Assembly: GCA_964448045.1 (NCBI GenBank)
Contig: CAYUVF010000068.1
Span: 1-18,765 of the forward strand
Direction of reading: 5' to 3'
DNA: 18,765 nt
Source: CAYUVF01 sp964448045
GTDB taxonomy: Bacteria > Bacteroidota > Rhodothermia > Rhodothermales > Salinibacteraceae
Position 1 is the first letter of the stretch. Each line of letters opens with the position of its first letter. A model generated the notes under the pieces. That model saw only the letters and a program-made list of their open reading frames with translations, was not told the origin of the DNA and ran no database searches. The position numbers and the translations under genes were made by a program. Below, one piece after another: positions 17,655-18,765 of this stretch.

Positions 17655-18464
17655 ATGGATGCTTCCTCTGATACCCTGCGCGAGACCGTGCGGGCCAGGT
17701 ATGCCGCTCTGGCCCGCGGCGAGGCCGACGACTTCGGGTGCTCGTCCTGCTGCGACGCGCCTGCCGACGGTGAGGTGACCAACATGATTGGTGACGCCTA
17801 CGCAGGTGTCGAGGGCTACGTGGCCGCAGCCGACCTGCACCTCGGCTGCGGCGTTCCGACCGAGCACGCGGGTTTAGAGACCGGCCAGACGGTCGTCGAC
17901 CTCGGCTCGGGCGCCGGGCTCGACGCGTTCGTCGCCCGCCGCATCGTGGGCGAGACGGGCCGCGTCATCGGCGTCGACTTCGCCCCGGAGATGGTGGCGA
18001 AGGCCCGTGCGAACGCTGAGCGGCTGGGCGTCGACAACGTGGCGTTCGTCGAGGGCGACATCGAGGATATCCCGCTCGACGCCGGCACCGCCGACGTGGT
18101 GCTCTCGAACTGCGTGCTGAATCTGGTGCCGGACAAGGCGCGCGCCTTTGTGGAGATGTACCGCATCCTGCGGCCCGGCGGGCACTTCTGTGTGTCGGAC
18201 ATCGTCTCCCGCGGCGCGTTGCCCGATGCCATCCGCCGCTCGGCCGAGCTCTACGCCGGGTGCGTCGCCGGGGCGCTGGAGGAAGACGCGTACCTGGGCC
18301 TCCTCGACACCGCCGGTTTTGCCGACGTGGACGTGCCCGCCCGCCGCCGCATCGAGATCCCCGACGACGCGCTGCCCGCCGAGCTCTCCACCGCCGAGCG
18401 CGCGGCCTTCGACGACGGCGGACTCTGGAGCCTCACCGTCCGCGGCACCAAGCCTGCGGCCTGA
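17655..18464 (+). CDS. arsM: Arsenite S-adenosylmethionine methyltransferase ArsM
   Basis: Methylates arsenite to mono-, di- and trimethyl forms with SAM, a detoxification route that yields volatile products. The 269-aa product has the class I methyltransferase SAM loop VDLGSGAGLD (81-90), IGVDFAPEMV (105-114) and EGDIEDIPL (133-141). Three conserved cysteines that bind As(III) are visible: Cys65 in HLGCG, Cys153 in SNCVLNLVPDK and Cys203 in YAGCVAGAL, equivalent to Cys72, Cys174 and Cys224 of the algal CmArsM. An N-terminal cluster Cys29/Cys32/Cys33 is typical of bacterial members. It is separated from arsC by 150 nt with two operator copies, so it likely has its own ArsR-controlled promoter in addition to any read-through. 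Confidence 0.95.
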   Translation: MDASSDTLRETVRARYAALARGEADDFGCSSCCDAPADGEVTNMIGDAYAGVEGYVAAADLHLGCGVPTEHAGLETGQTVVDLGSGAGLDAFVARRIVGETGRVIGVDFAPEMVAKARANAERLGVDNVAFVEGDIEDIPLDAGTADVVLSNCVLNLVPDKARAFVEMYRILRPGGHFCVSDIVSRGALPDAIRRSAELYAGCVAGALEEDAYLGLLDTAGFADVDVPARRRIEIPDDALPAELSTAERAAFDDGGLWSLTVRGTKPAA

Positions 18465-18538
18465 CGCCGCCGTTCCACACCACGCGGATCACGCCTCACG
18501 CGCTACGCATCACACTACATCCGATTGCAGCGTTTGGA

Positions 18539-18560
18539 TATGAACGTGGAAACGTTCATA
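18539..18560. repeat. 9-bp perfect hairpin with GGAA loop between arsM and arsD
   Basis: TATGAACGT and ACGTTCATA are perfect complements around GGAA, a GNRA-type tetraloop. It may be an RNA stabiliser or a protein site. It does not match the ArsR operator consensus and no T-run follows. Confidence 0.6.
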
Positions 18561-18587
18561 CGTACACACCCTCATACGTCCACCCCC
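18556..18587. repeat. Two 16-bp tandem units before arsD
   Basis: Two adjacent 16-bp units begin TCATACGT and end in a C-rich tail, agreeing at 14 of 16 positions; the differences are A/C changes at unit positions 9 and 13. The first overlaps the right arm of the hairpin. The remaining 181-nt arsM-arsD spacer shows no terminator or ArsR operator that I can see. Confidence 0.65.
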
Positions 18588-18645
18588 CAACGACGCATCC
18601 GGAGTTGGGATCGCGTTTCACACACCATAGCTCCCCGACCCTCCC

Positions 18646-18765
18646 ATGCCCACGATCCAAGTGTTCGATCCTCCGATGTGCTGCTCCACCGGTGTCTGCG
18701 GCCCCGAGGCCGACGACGCGCTCGTCAACTTCTCCGGCGCACTCCGCTGGCTCCAGCGCCACGGC
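18646..18765 (+). CDS. arsD: Arsenite metallochaperone ArsD (N-terminal 40 residues, cut by window edge)
   Basis: ArsD delivers As(III) to the ArsA ATPase of the ArsAB pump and can also act as a weak repressor. Only 40 codons are visible, but the start MPTIQVFDPPMCCSTGVCGP is the family signature, with the As(III)-binding cysteines at 12, 13 and 18, followed by EADDALVNFSGALRWLQRHG. The thioredoxin-like fold continues outside the window. The ATG at 18646 is the natural start. It lies 181 nt behind arsM on the same strand, and I find no ArsR operator in that gap, so it is either read through from arsM or controlled otherwise. arsA and an efflux gene are expected to follow. Confidence 0.92.
   Translation, partial: MPTIQVFDPPMCCSTGVCGPEADDALVNFSGALRWLQRHG

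Overview
The window (about 18.8 kb, GC-rich, with dense genes and long antisense shadow frames) looks like a chromosome segment from a Bacteroidetes-related bacterium of the Rhodothermota/Salinibacter type. This assignment is an inference. It rests on the propeller/Y_Y_Y hybrid sensor kinase, a carboxypeptidase-regulatory-domain TonB-dependent receptor, starts without clear Shine-Dalgarno sequences, and acidic (Asp/Glu-rich) exported proteins that suggest a salt-adapted organism. I see no rRNA, tRNA, CRISPR array, transposase or phage gene.

Layout. (1) 2-3337, plus strand: the 3' part of a large membrane hybrid histidine kinase with propeller sensor, two receiver domains and no DNA-binding output. 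(2) 3352-8346, minus strand: a methionine cluster transcribed metY, metX, aspartate kinase, homoserine dehydrogenase. It is preceded by a clear SAM-I riboswitch (8231-8346) and an intrinsic terminator (8171-8195). Both aspartate kinase and homoserine dehydrogenase lack ACT regulatory domains, so SAM control at the leader may replace amino-acid feedback. (3) 8513-11644, minus strand: an MsbA-like ABC exporter and an MFS transporter, separated and flanked by a recurring intergenic word. (4) 11940-16572, plus strand: a TonB-dependent outer-membrane receptor followed by a predicted beta-helix surface lipoprotein. 11-bp-phased direct repeats lie in front of both genes, and a UUCG-capped terminator closes the unit. 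(5) 16673-18765, plus strand: an arsenic resistance locus with arsR, arsC (thioredoxin-type), arsM and the first 40 codons of arsD. Three copies of one inverted-repeat operator (TTnATCG-N8-CGATgAA) lie before arsR (one) and arsM (two).

How the parts work together. MetY/MetX with the kinase/dehydrogenase pair can take aspartate (with the semialdehyde dehydrogenase step encoded elsewhere) to homoserine, O-acetylhomoserine and homocysteine under SAM control. The TonB receptor and lipoprotein look like one uptake system whose substrate cannot be read from the sequence; the 11-bp phasing upstream is the kind of array bound by PhoB/OmpR-type regulators. The ars genes reduce arsenate, methylate arsenite and pass arsenite to an efflux ATPase expected to the right of the window.
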